A stretch of DNA of 64,000 nucleotides, from positions 124,001 to 188,000 of the forward strand of contig NZ_JAFFZW010000001.1 in the NCBI RefSeq assembly GCF_017826695.1. Direction: 5' to 3'. The DNA comes from Pseudomonas alliivorans. GTDB lineage: Bacteria; Pseudomonadota; Gammaproteobacteria; Pseudomonadales; Pseudomonadaceae. Positions 1-12,919 of the stretch are shown here, piece after piece. The position numbers and the translations under genes are program-made. Each line of letters starts with the position of its first letter. Within the stretch, counting starts at the first letter, position 1. Under the pieces are notes generated by a model. It searched no databases and was not told where the DNA came from. It was given only the letters and a program-made list of their open reading frames with translations.

Positions 1-1243
<1,243 letters not shown>

Positions 1244-1290
1244 TTGAAAATAATTGGGATAAATTCTTGTTATTTTTGATTTTTGGCTTT

Positions 1291-1320
1291 TTTATCGCAC
1301 AATTGTTGCGTTTTTGTCAG
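1291..1320 (-). promoter_or_regulatory. candidate leuA promoter
   Basis: On the reverse strand CTGACA (1320-1315) is followed after 18 bp by GATAAA (1296-1291), a fair sigma70 pair in an AT-rich stretch. Transcription would start near 1284, giving a leuA leader of roughly 230 nt. Pattern only. Confidence 0.4.
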
Positions 1321-1397
1321 GGTAATTGTTCATGATCCCTGATGTGCGCAAGATGATGTTTGGCGATACTCGGTTCGGTGCGTCCCGCTCGTGTCCA

Positions 1398-1417
1398 TTC
1401 GCGAGCAAGCTCGCGAA
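1398..1417. repeat. perfect 20-bp palindrome, REP-like
   Basis: TTCGCGAGCAAGCTCGCGAA is fully self-complementary and lies between leuA and the M23 peptidase gene. The core GCGAGCAAGCTCGC is typical of short palindromes dispersed between genes in Pseudomonas. It may also serve as a transcript end for the peptidase gene. Confidence 0.7.
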
Positions 1418-1443
1418 GGCTGCCTGAAGCGCAGCACGGATCA

Positions 1444-2268
1444 TCAAGGCTGAAACGCGCCAATGAAGATCGCAGGATCGACGCGTGCATCGTTCAGGCT
1501 GACGTTCCAGTGCATGTGCGGGCCCGTCGCGCGGCCGGTTGCGCCTACTTCGCCAACGACGCCGCCACGCGGTACGAGGTCGCCCTGTTTCACATTGATC
1601 TTCGACATGTGGCAGAACATGCTGATAAAGCCCTGACCGTGATCGACGAACACGGTATTGCCGTTGAAGAAATAATCGCCAATCAGGATGACCTTGCCGG
1701 CTGCCGGGGATTTGATCGGTGTGCCCGCAGGCACCGCGAAGTCCAGGCCGGCGTGCGGGTTGCGTTCTTCTCCATTGAAGAAGCGGCGAACCCCGAACTT
1801 GCTGGATAGCGGACCGTTGACCGGCTTGTCGAGAATCAGGTTGCTCGGCGTGCCGGGGCTGAAGCTGCGGTAGGCGCGTATCTGTTCGGCCAGTTCGCCT
1901 TCGATGCGTTTGTTGTCTTCAGGGTTCGGATTGACCTGACGCTTGTTCTTCAGGGTAATGCGCTGCTCCGGGTACTTTTTGGTGCCGACAGTGAAACTCA
2001 GCGAGCGGCCGCCCGAAGCGATCTGTTCTGTACCCGGTTTGACAGTCAGTGGAATGCCGACAATCGCCAGCCAGCGAGTGCCTTGCTCCTTGACCACCAA
2101 CACCCGCTTGCCCTGATAGGTCGCGGTTGGTGCCTGTGCGCCAGTGCCCAGATCGATGACGGCGACGCCGCCTGGAACGGGCTTGTTCAGTGCACGGGTG
2201 ATGAAGCTGTCGGCCTGAACAGGCAGGCACAGCAGCAGAGCGAACAGCGGGGCGATAAAACGTAGCAT
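1444..2268 (-). CDS. M23-family metallopeptidase, exported
   Basis: A 274-aa protein with an N-terminal signal peptide (MLRFIAPLFALLLCLPVQA) followed by a beta-rich region and a C-terminal LytM/M23 domain from about residue 140. Zinc ligands are visible as H172 and D176 (HAGLDFAVPAGTP) and H253 in PHMHW; H220 (FCHMSK) and H251 fit the other conserved histidines, so the domain looks active. These enzymes cleave peptidoglycan cross-bridges in the periplasm. The gene starts 7 bp after the xseA stop on the same strand, so it is probably cotranscribed with xseA. The specific substrate and a gene name cannot be assigned from the sequence. Confidence 0.88.
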   Translation of the reverse strand: MLRFIAPLFALLLCLPVQADSFITRALNKPVPGGVAVIDLGTGAQAPTATYQGKRVLVVKEQGTRWLAIVGIPLTVKPGTEQIASGGRSLSFTVGTKKYPEQRITLKNKRQVNPNPEDNKRIEGELAEQIRAYRSFSPGTPSNLILDKPVNGPLSSKFGVRRFFNGEERNPHAGLDFAVPAGTPIKSPAAGKVILIGDYFFNGNTVFVDHGQGFISMFCHMSKINVKQGDLVPRGGVVGEVGATGRATGPHMHWNVSLNDARVDPAIFIGAFQP

Positions 2269-2275
2269 CAGGCAG

Positions 2276-3655
2276 TCAGTCCAGAAGGGAAAGGGTCACG
2301 GGCGTCAGGTGATTGTCTTCGACCCGTACTTGCAGCTCGCCTTCACCCAGCTTCGCAGTCAGGCGTTGGCCGGTGCGGGTTTGTGCGGCATCGCGGATCG
2401 CGTGGCCCCGTTCGTCGAGCAGAATGCTGTAGCCGCGACCCAGAGTGGCGAGCGGGCTGACGACGTTGAGGGTCTGGACCTGACTTTGCAGGTGCAGTTT
2501 GCGGGCTTTGATCTGTTCTCGAATGGCGCGCGGCAAGCGCTCGGCCAGCACATCCAGGCGCTGGCGCAGGAACGCCAGTGTGCGTCCCGGATGCTGGGCG
2601 GCAAGGCGGCTTTCCATATGGGCCAGACGAACCTGACGCTTGTGCATGCTTTGCTCGAAAGCGCGGCGCATGCGCATGTCCAGGTCATCGAGACGCTGGG
2701 ATTGCTGACGCAGCCGTTCGCCGGGATGACGCAGGCGTCGGGAGATCCCGTCGAGGCGCAGGCGCTCGCGCATCAGACGATCCTGCATACGGCTGATCAG
2801 CCGGCGGTGCAGATTGTCGACGCGGCGGTGCAGGTCGCTGGAATCGGGAGCCAGCAGTTCGGCGGCGGCTGACGGGGTTGGCGCACGCACATCGGCCACG
2901 AAGTCACTGATCGACACGTCGGTCTCATGCCCGACCGCGCTGACGATAGGTGTCACGCAGGCATCAATGGCGCGGGCCACGGCTTCTTCGTTGAAGCACC
3001 ACAGGTCTTCCAGCGATCCGCCACCACGGGCGAGGATCAGCGCGTCGAAGCCTCGGGAGTCGGCCAGTTTGAGGGCACGGACGATCTGATTGATCGCTTC
3101 GCGGCCTTGAACGGCGGTCGGAATCAGGGTCAGTTCGACACGCGGTGCGCGGCGGCGGAACACGCTGATGATGTCGCGGATCACTGCGCCGGTCGGCGAG
3201 CTGATGATGCCGATACGCTGTGGATGCAAGGGCAGGGCGACCTTGCGTTCGGCGCTGAACAGGCCTTCGTCGCTGAGCCTGGCTTTCAGCGCATCGAACG
3301 CCAGACGCAACGCGCCATCACCGGCAGGCTCAACGGTGTCGAGGATCAACTGATAGTCGCCACGACCTTCGAACAGCGACACCTTGCCGCGTACCTTGAC
3401 CTGCAACCCATCCTTGAGTGCCTGGCGCACCCGCGCCGCACTCTGGCGAAACAGCGCGCAACGCACCTGAGCGCCTGAGTCCTTCAGGGTGAAGTACACA
3501 TGGCCCGAGGCTGGGCGCGAGAGGTTGGATATCTCGCCCTCGACCCAGATGCTGCTGAACACATCCTCCAGCAACACCCGCGCGCGGCCGTTGAGCTGGC
3601 TGACAGTAAGGACTTCCCGGTCGAGGCCGAGTCTTGCGAATGGGTCTTTGATCAT
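2276..3655 (-). CDS. xseA: exodeoxyribonuclease VII large subunit
   Basis: XseA is the large subunit of ExoVII, which degrades single-stranded DNA to oligonucleotides. The protein carries an N-terminal OB fold (EVLTVSQLNGRARVLLED, WVEGEISNLSRP, GHVYFTLKD), the catalytic region (RIGIISSPTGAVIRDI, ARGGGSLEDLW, VGHETDVSISDFVAD, RAPTPSAAAE) and a long Arg-rich coiled-coil C-terminal half. The frame is open up to 3691, but the start at 3655 (MIKDPFARLG) matches the usual pseudomonad N-terminus and gives 459 aa, normal for the family. The M23 peptidase gene follows after 7 bp. The small subunit gene xseB is not in the window. Confidence 0.96.
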   Translation of the reverse strand: MIKDPFARLGLDREVLTVSQLNGRARVLLEDVFSSIWVEGEISNLSRPASGHVYFTLKDSGAQVRCALFRQSAARVRQALKDGLQVKVRGKVSLFEGRGDYQLILDTVEPAGDGALRLAFDALKARLSDEGLFSAERKVALPLHPQRIGIISSPTGAVIRDIISVFRRRAPRVELTLIPTAVQGREAINQIVRALKLADSRGFDALILARGGGSLEDLWCFNEEAVARAIDACVTPIVSAVGHETDVSISDFVADVRAPTPSAAAELLAPDSSDLHRRVDNLHRRLISRMQDRLMRERLRLDGISRRLRHPGERLRQQSQRLDDLDMRMRRAFEQSMHKRQVRLAHMESRLAAQHPGRTLAFLRQRLDVLAERLPRAIREQIKARKLHLQSQVQTLNVVSPLATLGRGYSILLDERGHAIRDAAQTRTGQRLTAKLGEGELQVRVEDNHLTPVTLSLLD

Positions 3656-3890
3656 GTCGGGCATCATAAAGGCAATGTCGGCTGAGCGCACGAGGTCTGC
3701 GTTCGCTCAATAAGGTGCACAGATTGCGGATTCAGTGAGCCGGGCGCATGACGTATAAACATGAGCGCCGCAGCTTGGGCATATGGCCCAGGACGTTTCC
3801 GCGTCCGGCCTTTCAGGCAACCCTGAACGTGAAGGCAACCCGCCAGTGCCTTTGCTAAAGTCCCTTCAGTCTCTCCAGAAAGGAAGCATC

Positions 3891-4670
3891 GTGGGCGATA
3901 CCGAGATGTTCGCAGTGTTTACTCAACTGGGCTTCACACCGCTCGACTGGCTGATCATCGAGCTCAGTGTGGCTGCCGCTTATATCGTGTTCGGCATCGC
4001 CGGTTTCGGCACGGCGCTGGTGGCAGGTCCCATCCTGATTCACTTCATGCCGCTGTCACGCATCATCCCGTTGCTGGTGATGCTCGACTTCCTCGCCGCC
4101 TTCGGCAATCTGCTGCCGTCCCGCCAGTCAGTGGTCAAATCCGAACTGCTGCGTCTGCTCCCGTGTATGGCGGTGGGCTGCACGCTGGGTGTGCTGTTTC
4201 TGCTCAATCTGAAGTCCGATCTTCTACTTCTGTTAATGGGCATCTTTGTCACGGCTTACGCGCTGTACAGCCTGGCGGTGAAGGTCCGGCCCACCCAGCT
4301 TGCCGCAGGCTGGGCCATCCCCATGGGCACCGTTGGTGGGCTGTTCGGTGCCTTGTTTGGCAGCGGCGGCTTTTTATACGCGATCTACCTCAACAGTCGC
4401 CTGACCTCGAAAGAGCAGGCCAGGGCTACGCAAAGCGCTCTGATCAGTTGCAGCACCGTCGTGCGCCTGAGTCTGTTTGTGATCGCGGGGGTCTACGCCG
4501 AAATTCCGCTGCTGGTGCTCGGTGTCTGTCTGTTGCCAGCGATGCTGATCGGCTCCTGGGTGGGGAAGGCACTGACCCAGCGCTTGTCCCGCGAAACCTT
4601 TGTGCGTCTGGTGACGTGGCTGGTGCTGGTGAGCGGCATTGCCCTGATTGGGCGTTACATCGCAGGGTGA
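3891..4670 (+). CDS. TauE/SafE-family membrane permease
   Basis: A polytopic inner-membrane protein of the TauE/SafE family, whose members are thought to export sulfite, sulfoacetate or other small anions. It shows about eight hydrophobic segments and the family's glycine-rich turn (VFGIAGFGTALVAGP) plus a second repeat-like GTVGGLFGALFGSGGF. The open frame reaches back to 3783, but the first ~36 residues are polar and atypical. GTG 3891 has an AAAGGA site 6 nt upstream and is preferred, giving 259 aa; ATG 3906 is an alternative. It is monocistronic and divergent from xseA. The substrate cannot be told from context. Confidence 0.82.
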   Translation: MGDTEMFAVFTQLGFTPLDWLIIELSVAAAYIVFGIAGFGTALVAGPILIHFMPLSRIIPLLVMLDFLAAFGNLLPSRQSVVKSELLRLLPCMAVGCTLGVLFLLNLKSDLLLLLMGIFVTAYALYSLAVKVRPTQLAAGWAIPMGTVGGLFGALFGSGGFLYAIYLNSRLTSKEQARATQSALISCSTVVRLSLFVIAGVYAEIPLLVLGVCLLPAMLIGSWVGKALTQRLSRETFVRLVTWLVLVSGIALIGRYIAG

Positions 4671-4746
4671 ATGCCGATTTCACGCTTGACCTGAAAGCAG
4701 GGCCGATTAAGCTGCGGCCTCAATCGGTTTCAAGCGACACTCAGTC

Positions 4747-6860
<2,114 letters not shown>

Positions 6861-6965
6861 TCCGGATTGCACCGTGGTTCACGCCGCGATGCCGTTCAGC
6901 AAGTTTCATGGCCGGGGCTGTTGACGCAGCCCCGTGTCGTTTCTGTTTTTTGACGAGATTGAGTC

Positions 6966-8543
6966 ATGGCCCTCGACATTCACGCCCACCGTATCCTGAT
7001 CCTCGACTTCGGTTCCCAGTACACCCAGCTGATCGCCCGCCGCGTGCGTGAAATCGGCGTGTACTGCGAACTGCATCCGTTCGACATGGACGACGAAGCG
7101 ATTCGCGAATTCGCCCCGCGCGGCATCATCCTCGCTGGCGGCCCGGAATCCGTACACGAAGCCAACAGCCCGCGCGCGCCGCAGGCCGTGTTCGACCTCA
7201 ACGTTCCGATCTTCGGCATCTGCTACGGTATGCAGACCATGGCTGAACAACTGGGCGGCCGCGTTGCCGGTTCCGACCTGCGCGAGTTCGGTTATGCCCG
7301 CGTTGACGTCGTCGGCAAGAGCCGCATCCTTGACGGCATCGAAGACCACATTGACGCCGATGGCGTGTTCGGTCTCGACGTCTGGATGAGCCACGGCGAC
7401 AAGGTCACCGAAATCCCGGACGGCTTCCACGTCCTGGCCAGCACCCCGAGCTGCCCGATCGCCGGCATGGCCGACGACACCCGCGGCTACTACGGCGTTC
7501 AGTTCCACCCGGAAGTGACCCACACCAAGCAGGGTGGTCGCATCCTGTCGCGCTTTATCCTCGACATCTGCGGCTGCGAAGCCCTGTGGACGCCGTCGCA
7601 CATCGCTGACGACGCCATCGCCACCATTCGTGCCCAGGTCGGCACTGACAACGTCCTGCTGGGCCTGTCCGGCGGCGTCGACTCGTCGGTAGTCGCCGCC
7701 TTGCTGCACAAGGCCATCGGCGATCAACTGACCTGCGTCTTCGTCGACAATGGTCTGCTGCGCCTGCACGAAGGCGAGCAGGTCATGGCCATGTTCGCCG
7801 AGAACATGGGCGTCAAGGTCATCCGCGCCAACGCTGAAGACCAGTTCCTGAACAACCTGGAAGGCGAGAGCGATCCAGAGAAGAAGCGCAAGATCATCGG
7901 CCGCACCTTCATCGACGTGTTCGATGCCGAATCCTGCAAGCTGGACAACATCAAGTACCTGGCGCAAGGCACCATCTACCCGGACGTGATCGAGTCGGCT
8001 GGCGCGAAAAGCGGCAAGGCACACGTCATCAAGTCGCACCACAACGTGGGCGGCCTGCCGGAAGAAATGAACCTCAAACTGGTCGAGCCCCTGCGCGAAC
8101 TGTTCAAGGACGAAGTCCGCCGTCTGGGCCTCGAACTCGGCCTGCCGTACGACATGGTCTACCGCCACCCATTCCCGGGCCCGGGCCTGGGCGTGCGGAT
8201 CCTGGGTGAAGTGAAAAAGGAATACGCCGACCTGCTGCGTCGCGCAGACCACATCTTCATCGAAGAGCTGCGCAAGGCCGACTGGTACCACAAAGTCAGC
8301 CAAGCCTTCGTCGTGTTCCAGCCCGTCAAATCGGTAGGCGTCGTCGGCGATGGCCGTCGCTACGCCTGGGTTGTCGCACTGCGCGCCGTAGAAACCATCG
8401 ACTTCATGACCGCACGCTGGGCGCACCTGCCTTACGAGCTGCTGGAGACGGTAAGTGGCCGCATCATCAACGAGATCGAGGGTATTTCCCGCGTGACGTA
8501 TGACGTGTCGAGCAAGCCGCCTGCGACGATTGAGTGGGAATGA
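6966..8543 (+). CDS. guaA: GMP synthase (glutamine-hydrolysing)
   Basis: GuaA converts XMP to GMP using ATP and glutamine. The 525-aa protein has an N-terminal class I amidotransferase domain with catalytic Cys86 in GICYGMQ and His181-Glu183 in FHPEVTHT, an ATP-pyrophosphatase domain with the P-loop [12 protein letters not shown] near residue 236, and a C-terminal dimerisation domain ending KPPATIEWE. All catalytic residues are intact. The 3' end of guaA is a known insertion point for genomic islands, and an integrase fragment with accessory DNA follows directly here while the coding sequence remains complete. Confidence 0.98.
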   Translation: MALDIHAHRILILDFGSQYTQLIARRVREIGVYCELHPFDMDDEAIREFAPRGIILAGGPESVHEANSPRAPQAVFDLNVPIFGICYGMQTMAEQLGGRVAGSDLREFGYARVDVVGKSRILDGIEDHIDADGVFGLDVWMSHGDKVTEIPDGFHVLASTPSCPIAGMADDTRGYYGVQFHPEVTHTKQGGRILSRFILDICGCEALWTPSHIADDAIATIRAQVGTDNVLLGLSGGVDSSVVAALLHKAIGDQLTCVFVDNGLLRLHEGEQVMAMFAENMGVKVIRANAEDQFLNNLEGESDPEKKRKIIGRTFIDVFDAESCKLDNIKYLAQGTIYPDVIESAGAKSGKAHVIKSHHNVGGLPEEMNLKLVEPLRELFKDEVRRLGLELGLPYDMVYRHPFPGPGLGVRILGEVKKEYADLLRRADHIFIEELRKADWYHKVSQAFVVFQPVKSVGVVGDGRRYAWVVALRAVETIDFMTARWAHLPYELLETVSGRIINEIEGISRVTYDVSSKPPATIEWE

Positions 8544-8590
8544 TTGGACGTCCGGCATTGTCCGGCACGATCTAGCAAGAAATGCTCTGG

Positions 8591-8616
8591 AGCCCGCTTA
8601 ATTGCGGGCTTTTGGC
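8591..8616 (+). terminator. rho-independent terminator after guaA
   Basis: AGCCCGC (8591-8597), a 6-nt loop and GCGGGCT (8604-8610) are followed by a T-rich stretch. It lies 48 bp after the guaA stop and just before the left repeat of the island. Confidence 0.85.
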
Positions 8617-8725
8617 TTTTTGGGTCTGGCAAATTCTGGCAGCTTTGCGCATCGCCAAGCACCGTGTTTATGTGGCATGGTACGGGGCATTGACTGAGCC
8701 AAATGCCATGTTTAGTGCTCGATAC
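8612..8725. repeat. left copy of island-flanking imperfect direct repeat
   Basis: This stretch (TTTTTGGGTCTGGCA ... ATTGACTGAGCCAAATGCC) is closely matched in the same orientation at 24459-24575. The best block is 8689-8710 against 24535-24556, with two mismatches in 22. The copies flank the accessory region. They may be degenerate att-proximal sequence or ends of successively integrated related islands. Confidence 0.6.
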
Positions 8726-8851
8726 CATGTCGCCTTAGTAGGGAAGGGTATGGTATCAAATCTCATCATCAGCCCGGTTTCATTGGGGTTTGCCGCGGTG
8801 CATGAGTGTGTTTCTGAGCATGGTATTTTTTCCATGGAGTCCATAGCTGCC

Positions 8852-9150
8852 ATGTTGACCGATACCAAGCTGCGTAACCTCAAACCGAAAGAAAAACTCT
8901 ACAAAGTAAACGACCGCGACGGGCTGTACGTGGCCGTCACTGCTGCCGGTTCCATCTCATTTCGCTACAACTACTCAATCAATGGCCGTCAGGAGACCAT
9001 CACGTTCGGTCGCTATGGCGTGGGTGGCATCACACTTGCTGAGGCCAGAGAGCGCCTGGGAGAGGCTAAAAAGATGGTTTCGGCGGGTAAGTCACCTGCC
9101 AAATATAAAGCACGTGCTAAGGCTCGCACCAAAGGGGCAGAGACGTTTGC
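8852..9150 (+). pseudogene. tyrosine integrase, truncated to its arm-binding domain
   Basis: From ATG 8852 the frame encodes MLTDTKLRNLKPKEKLYKV, then DRDGLYVAVTAAGSISFRYNY and TITFGRYGVGGITLAEAR, which is the N-terminal arm-type DNA-binding (DUF4102-like) domain of island integrases. After about 95 codons (KARAKARTKGAETF) the similarity stops. The core-binding and catalytic domains with the R-H-R-Y residues are missing, and the frame runs into unrelated sequence. A full-length member has about 400 residues. Its place directly after guaA fits an integrase that used guaA as attachment site. It cannot recombine alone, so the island is probably fixed. The 3' limit is approximate. Confidence 0.82.
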
Positions 9151-9628
9151 GCCAGCTTGCTTGGGATCGGCTCGAAGACCTCCGCAAGCTCGCCTACCTG
9201 CGCGGCGGTGTCAACGAAGGCAGCCGGGTGCAACACCTGTTTTGGCGCTTGAACTTCCTGCTACTGTCGGGCGCGACCAACAGCAAACAGATGTATCACG
9301 AAGCCTCGTCGCTGGCCCCCGAGCTAGATCCGCAATGGAATAGCCGCTCCAAAGAGCTGATGACCCTGTTCAGCAAGGCTAAGGCCTATGAGTCCGGGGA
9401 AAGGGTCAGTTTTGGCGGCAAAGACAACGCGCCGCTCTACACTCCCAAGAATGACACCCTTATCAACTTATTAGGATCACCGCAGATGAGCAAAGGCAGC
9501 TCAAGACGATCATCAGTGTGCGGGTGGCCCAGGAGCGTGGGCGAGGCCTCCGCATTTTTGACGTCCGTCCGTTCGCGCTGATCCAAGGAGTTGAGGTTTG
9601 GAAATGGAGTTATCAGCAGGTGTCCTAG
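9150..9628 (+). pseudogene. frameshifted remnant of an unidentified mobile-element protein
   Basis: In a different frame from the integrase, residues QLAWDRLEDLRKLAYLRGG to YTPKNDTLINLL read as one globular protein. At about 9472 the sense continues one frame over (RITADEQRQLKTIIS ... KWSYQQVS) to a stop at 9626-9628. A one-base deletion in a once continuous gene explains this, because the two halves join smoothly as a composition-consistent protein. The 5' end is missing, cut at the junction with the integrase fragment. It recalls a family carried on plasmids and integrative elements, but I cannot name it securely. Confidence 0.55.
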
Positions 9629-9879
9629 GTCCGTGCGTATTGCTAATCTCTAAAGCGGGAGCTCGATGAGTCATATTGATTAATGCGTAGCATCGGATGC
9701 TACCCGCGAAGAGTCGCGCCAGAATGTGCTATTGGTAGCAAAGGTAGTCGTTCGAACTGGCATCAAAGGGCGCTTATGCGAATGACATGCGACATGTTCT
9801 TGGGCGCCACGATGCTGCGCGCAAATAATCAACAATAGAGGAACGGTCTTCGGTTGAACGAGATCGTTATAGGCGCGAC

Positions 9880-11940
9880 ATGGCTGGAAAACGGCAACAT
9901 TACATTCCTAGATTCCTACAGCGAGGTTTTCTCGTTGAGCAAACCGGCGAAGCTGAGCGGACGTGGCTGCATCGGCGAGGTACCGCAGCACGACTGGTCG
10001 GTATAAAAGATGTCGGAGTCGGCGAGTTCTTCTACTCGAAGCTAGGGCCTTCAGACGAAGAAAGACTAGACGATCTCATTACATCGATTGAGTGGGATAT
10101 CCACACCAGTCTCCAAGAGCTCCAACGTGCTCCCCGAGGGCCTATCGCCGACTCACGAATTCCTGCCCGCGTTACGACGCACCTTACGTTAAGGACGGCG
10201 CATGTACGCTCGATCTTCCTTCAAGGCGTTGAGCAGTTGTTGGATCAGTTGTCCGTACTAATCTCTGACTCGGATCAACTGCGTGAATTGATGGGGATAG
10301 ATAGTGTGGGCATGAGTCTGCCCCTGTCTGCAATCGAGGAAGAACTGAATTCGTCTCCCCTCGGAGAATTATTCCCGCGTCCTTTCGTCAAGAGAGCTCT
10401 AGCCTTCTCGCTACGCGAGTCGTTCAACGAGTTCTACTCATTTAAAATGCCAGTGGTCGCCGACGCTTTCACAAAACTTATAAATGCGCTTCCCGCTATG
10501 ACCCGGGATGGTCATAACAAAGCATTGAGAATATTCCAAGAGAGTAAATGGGAGGCGGACCTAGCGCAGCTGTCATGGCGAACGTACAGTGTTGAGGGGG
10601 CTATTCTTCCAGATTGCATTGCTTTGGCGCAGAGCGGCTCTGACTCGATAACCGCTCTAACTTTGAGAGAGGAAAAAATACCTAACATCATAATTTTGCC
10701 CATCGCTCACGATCTGTTACTTGTGGGTTCCAAGGAAGAAATAAAAGAAATTAATATCGAAGAGATCAACGCCGCAAGCGCTGCTTGCAGCAACAGCTTC
10801 TTTATTGCCCGCAACTCCTACAACTCTACCGATTTTGCCAGCCTGATCGGTCAGCGCTGCTCCCTATCAATAAAAAAAGTTGTCGCAGAGGCGATATCTG
10901 AAGTTAGACAACGAGACTCCTCGCAGTCAATCGCAAGGACTGGGATGGATCCCGTTGTCTCAGCCAATCACAGCAGTGGCTTTAGCTTCTCTCTAACGTG
11001 CCAAGGGTTTGCCGATTCCGATACTGCGACCAAACTTGGTAACGTTATGCGGGGTATAGCCCAGGAAATGAGCCGGGATTTACCACTCTCAAATCTAGAT
11101 GGTATTACATTCGCGGCAGACTACGCGGCAGCTCTTGAGAGCCTGGATAGGGGGGATCCAGCGCTGCTCGCGGACAGGACCCGCCCTCGAAATTATGGTC
11201 AAGCCATAGCCAAATGCGTTCATGTTATCCGCGATGGGAAGCGTAAAGAGCATATTATGCTCAGCGCATTTGTTGCAAGAGCGCTATTTGATACGGAAGA
11301 TGAAAACAACGCTTGGGCTCTACACGTCGTTGTGGGCATGCTCGCAAATGTCGCACACAGCGCGCTTTACGAGCAGGATCTTCCTAGCATGTCAGATATC
11401 CAATTTGACATTGTCTCAAGGCGCCTGCATGTAGCCTCTTCTTCCTGTCCTGGCATGTATTTTTCGGCGAAAACTAGCGCTTTTGCCGATAACGGTGCAG
11501 GTGAGCGATTTGCCACTTTATTTTTAGATAGCTTGTCCTCAGCACAACAAGCGATCCAATGCGCGAAGCAGACATACCTTGTTGATCTAGCAATGGACCA
11601 ATTGCTAGACGTAGCCCTTACGCACATATCTTCAGTACTCGATCATGCAGCCGAATGGCTTGGGCACCGAGATGGGCTTCCCTCGCAAGAGTCGTTCGCC
11701 GGATCCTCGCTTCCAGAAAACTTGAAAAACCAGGGGCTTCGCGATTGGATTGAGCTTTTTGGGCGCGATTTACGACGGCTCTATGATGCAGATGACCAGT
11801 TCACAATCGAGAGCATCCTTAGGCTTTCACAACATGTTGAGCGTCTCTTGTGGACGGTGGGCATGTTTCCATGGCCGACTGAGGAGGGTAATTTATATGT
11901 GTCATTGGCCCCTGTCACATGTACAGGTCGTCAGCTGTAA
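9880..11940 (+). CDS. DUF4238 protein with a C-terminal degenerate metallopeptidase-like region
   Basis: A 686-aa soluble protein. Residues 1-300 look like DUF4238: it opens MAGKRQHYIPRFLQRGFLVE, the hallmark HYIPRFL-RGF start, and continues with VGVGEFFYSK and long helices. Around residues 355-520 a second region (LSNLDGITFAADYAAALESL, then HVVVGMLANVAH near residues 482-493) resembles a family I recall as zinc-peptidase-like, in which this spot reads HExxH. Here the metal-binding residues are replaced, so it would be inactive. The role of DUF4238 is unknown, though such genes occur in accessory islands. No partner gene is close: 250 bp upstream and 450 bp downstream lack genes. A hairpin at 11944-11963 may end the transcript. 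Confidence 0.75.
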   Translation: MAGKRQHYIPRFLQRGFLVEQTGEAERTWLHRRGTAARLVGIKDVGVGEFFYSKLGPSDEERLDDLITSIEWDIHTSLQELQRAPRGPIADSRIPARVTTHLTLRTAHVRSIFLQGVEQLLDQLSVLISDSDQLRELMGIDSVGMSLPLSAIEEELNSSPLGELFPRPFVKRALAFSLRESFNEFYSFKMPVVADAFTKLINALPAMTRDGHNKALRIFQESKWEADLAQLSWRTYSVEGAILPDCIALAQSGSDSITALTLREEKIPNIIILPIAHDLLLVGSKEEIKEINIEEINAASAACSNSFFIARNSYNSTDFASLIGQRCSLSIKKVVAEAISEVRQRDSSQSIARTGMDPVVSANHSSGFSFSLTCQGFADSDTATKLGNVMRGIAQEMSRDLPLSNLDGITFAADYAAALESLDRGDPALLADRTRPRNYGQAIAKCVHVIRDGKRKEHIMLSAFVARALFDTEDENNAWALHVVVGMLANVAHSALYEQDLPSMSDIQFDIVSRRLHVASSSCPGMYFSAKTSAFADNGAGERFATLFLDSLSSAQQAIQCAKQTYLVDLAMDQLLDVALTHISSVLDHAAEWLGHRDGLPSQESFAGSSLPENLKNQGLRDWIELFGRDLRRLYDADDQFTIESILRLSQHVERLLWTVGMFPWPTEEGNLYVSLAPVTCTGRQL

Positions 11941-12391
11941 ACGTCGAGTGAGTAGACACTCGAATGTGATTTTCTGGTCATAGCTAATGCGAAAAAGAAT
12001 AGTCGCTCCATGCCTTTACTCAGCAGGGAGCAACTTTTATGGTGGAATATCTTGATCAGACCGTAAGGTAGGTGGGGCAGCGCGGCCTTCGTCGACGGAG
12101 CGCGCATTCCAACGAATTTGGTTTTAGGTCTTGATAGCGGCGATAACGCGGGTACTGCTTGATTGACATCCATACAATTTGGCCTGCTGCTGTTAGACAC
12201 CAAACGGGAGAGCGGTGGGAGAGCAGTCATCCGGCTCTTGCGATTGCACGAAACATCGTAGGAGCCAGCTAGCTTATGATTTTCTCTAGCTGTTGAAATT
12301 CGTCATGGAGCAAATGCATATGCGAGGCGGTTTTAGGTTGCGGCAAAAAATCCTGCATTTGAGCGGCATTATCTCTGAAGCCGTGTATTAA
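11941..12391. other. intergenic region with no supportable gene
   Basis: It contains one hairpin (TCGAGTG / CACTCGA, 11944-11963) right after the DUF4238 stop. A 99-codon reverse-strand frame at 11931-12230 has no recognisable features. It looks like decayed island DNA between the DUF4238 gene and the trbJ remnant. Confidence 0.6.
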
Positions 12392-12919
12392 TTAGCGTTT
12401 ATCAGATTTCTGCTGCTGTGCTTGCTGCACGCTCCGAACGGACAACAAAACTTGCCGGTTCAAATTCGCGTTAGTCTTGCTGCCCAGCAAAGGTAGTCGA
12501 TTTAGAGCCTCTGACCACTTCTGATAGCGCTCACGCGTCGGTACTTCCGCCGAGTTTGCAGCTTGATTTAGGTAGGACTGAAAGCCAGGAAAAGCGGTGT
12601 TGAACTGCGAGTCCATATTCTGAATCTGGCGGCCTAGGGATTGCGAGCGATTGTAGATGTTGGCCACGTTTTTAAGGTCGGCTGCTATGCTGCCGAACAT
12701 TGAGCTGGACAAGCCGGTGCCTTGAGTAACCATGTTCTGATATTGCTGAATCTGCGTCTGTAATGTCTCGGCGGTGTTCAGCGCTGTGTTGACCTGCTCG
12801 GCATATTCGAACATTTGCTGGTAAAATTTAGAGCAGTTTGCGCAGTAAATAGCGAAAGCATTTTGCCCCGAGAAAAGAAAAATGATAACTGCTGTTAATG
12901 ATTTAAATAATTTCCTTAT
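12392..12919 (-). pseudogene. trbJ: TrbJ-like conjugation protein, start codon lost
   Basis: TrbJ is a periplasmic component of IncP-type mating-pair formation (the VirB5 equivalent). Residues such as YAEQVNTALNTAETLQTQIQ, QYQNMV, ADLKNVANIYNRSQSLG and FPGFQSYLNQAA match the family. The first in-frame ATG is at 12814, but the same frame upstream encodes a convincing signal peptide (RKLFKSLTAVIIFLFSGQNA). At the expected start, 12919-12917, the codon is ATA, overlapping the traK stop as ATAA. One G-to-A change from ATGA would explain this. At about 175 codons it is also shorter than usual TrbJ (~250), with the C-terminal part shortened. No other trb genes remain. Confidence 0.72.

Noticed and set aside
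6906..8558. 550-codon minus-strand frame opposite guaA
   Set aside because: Shadow of guaA; low-complexity Val/Ala/Asp-rich translation without motifs.
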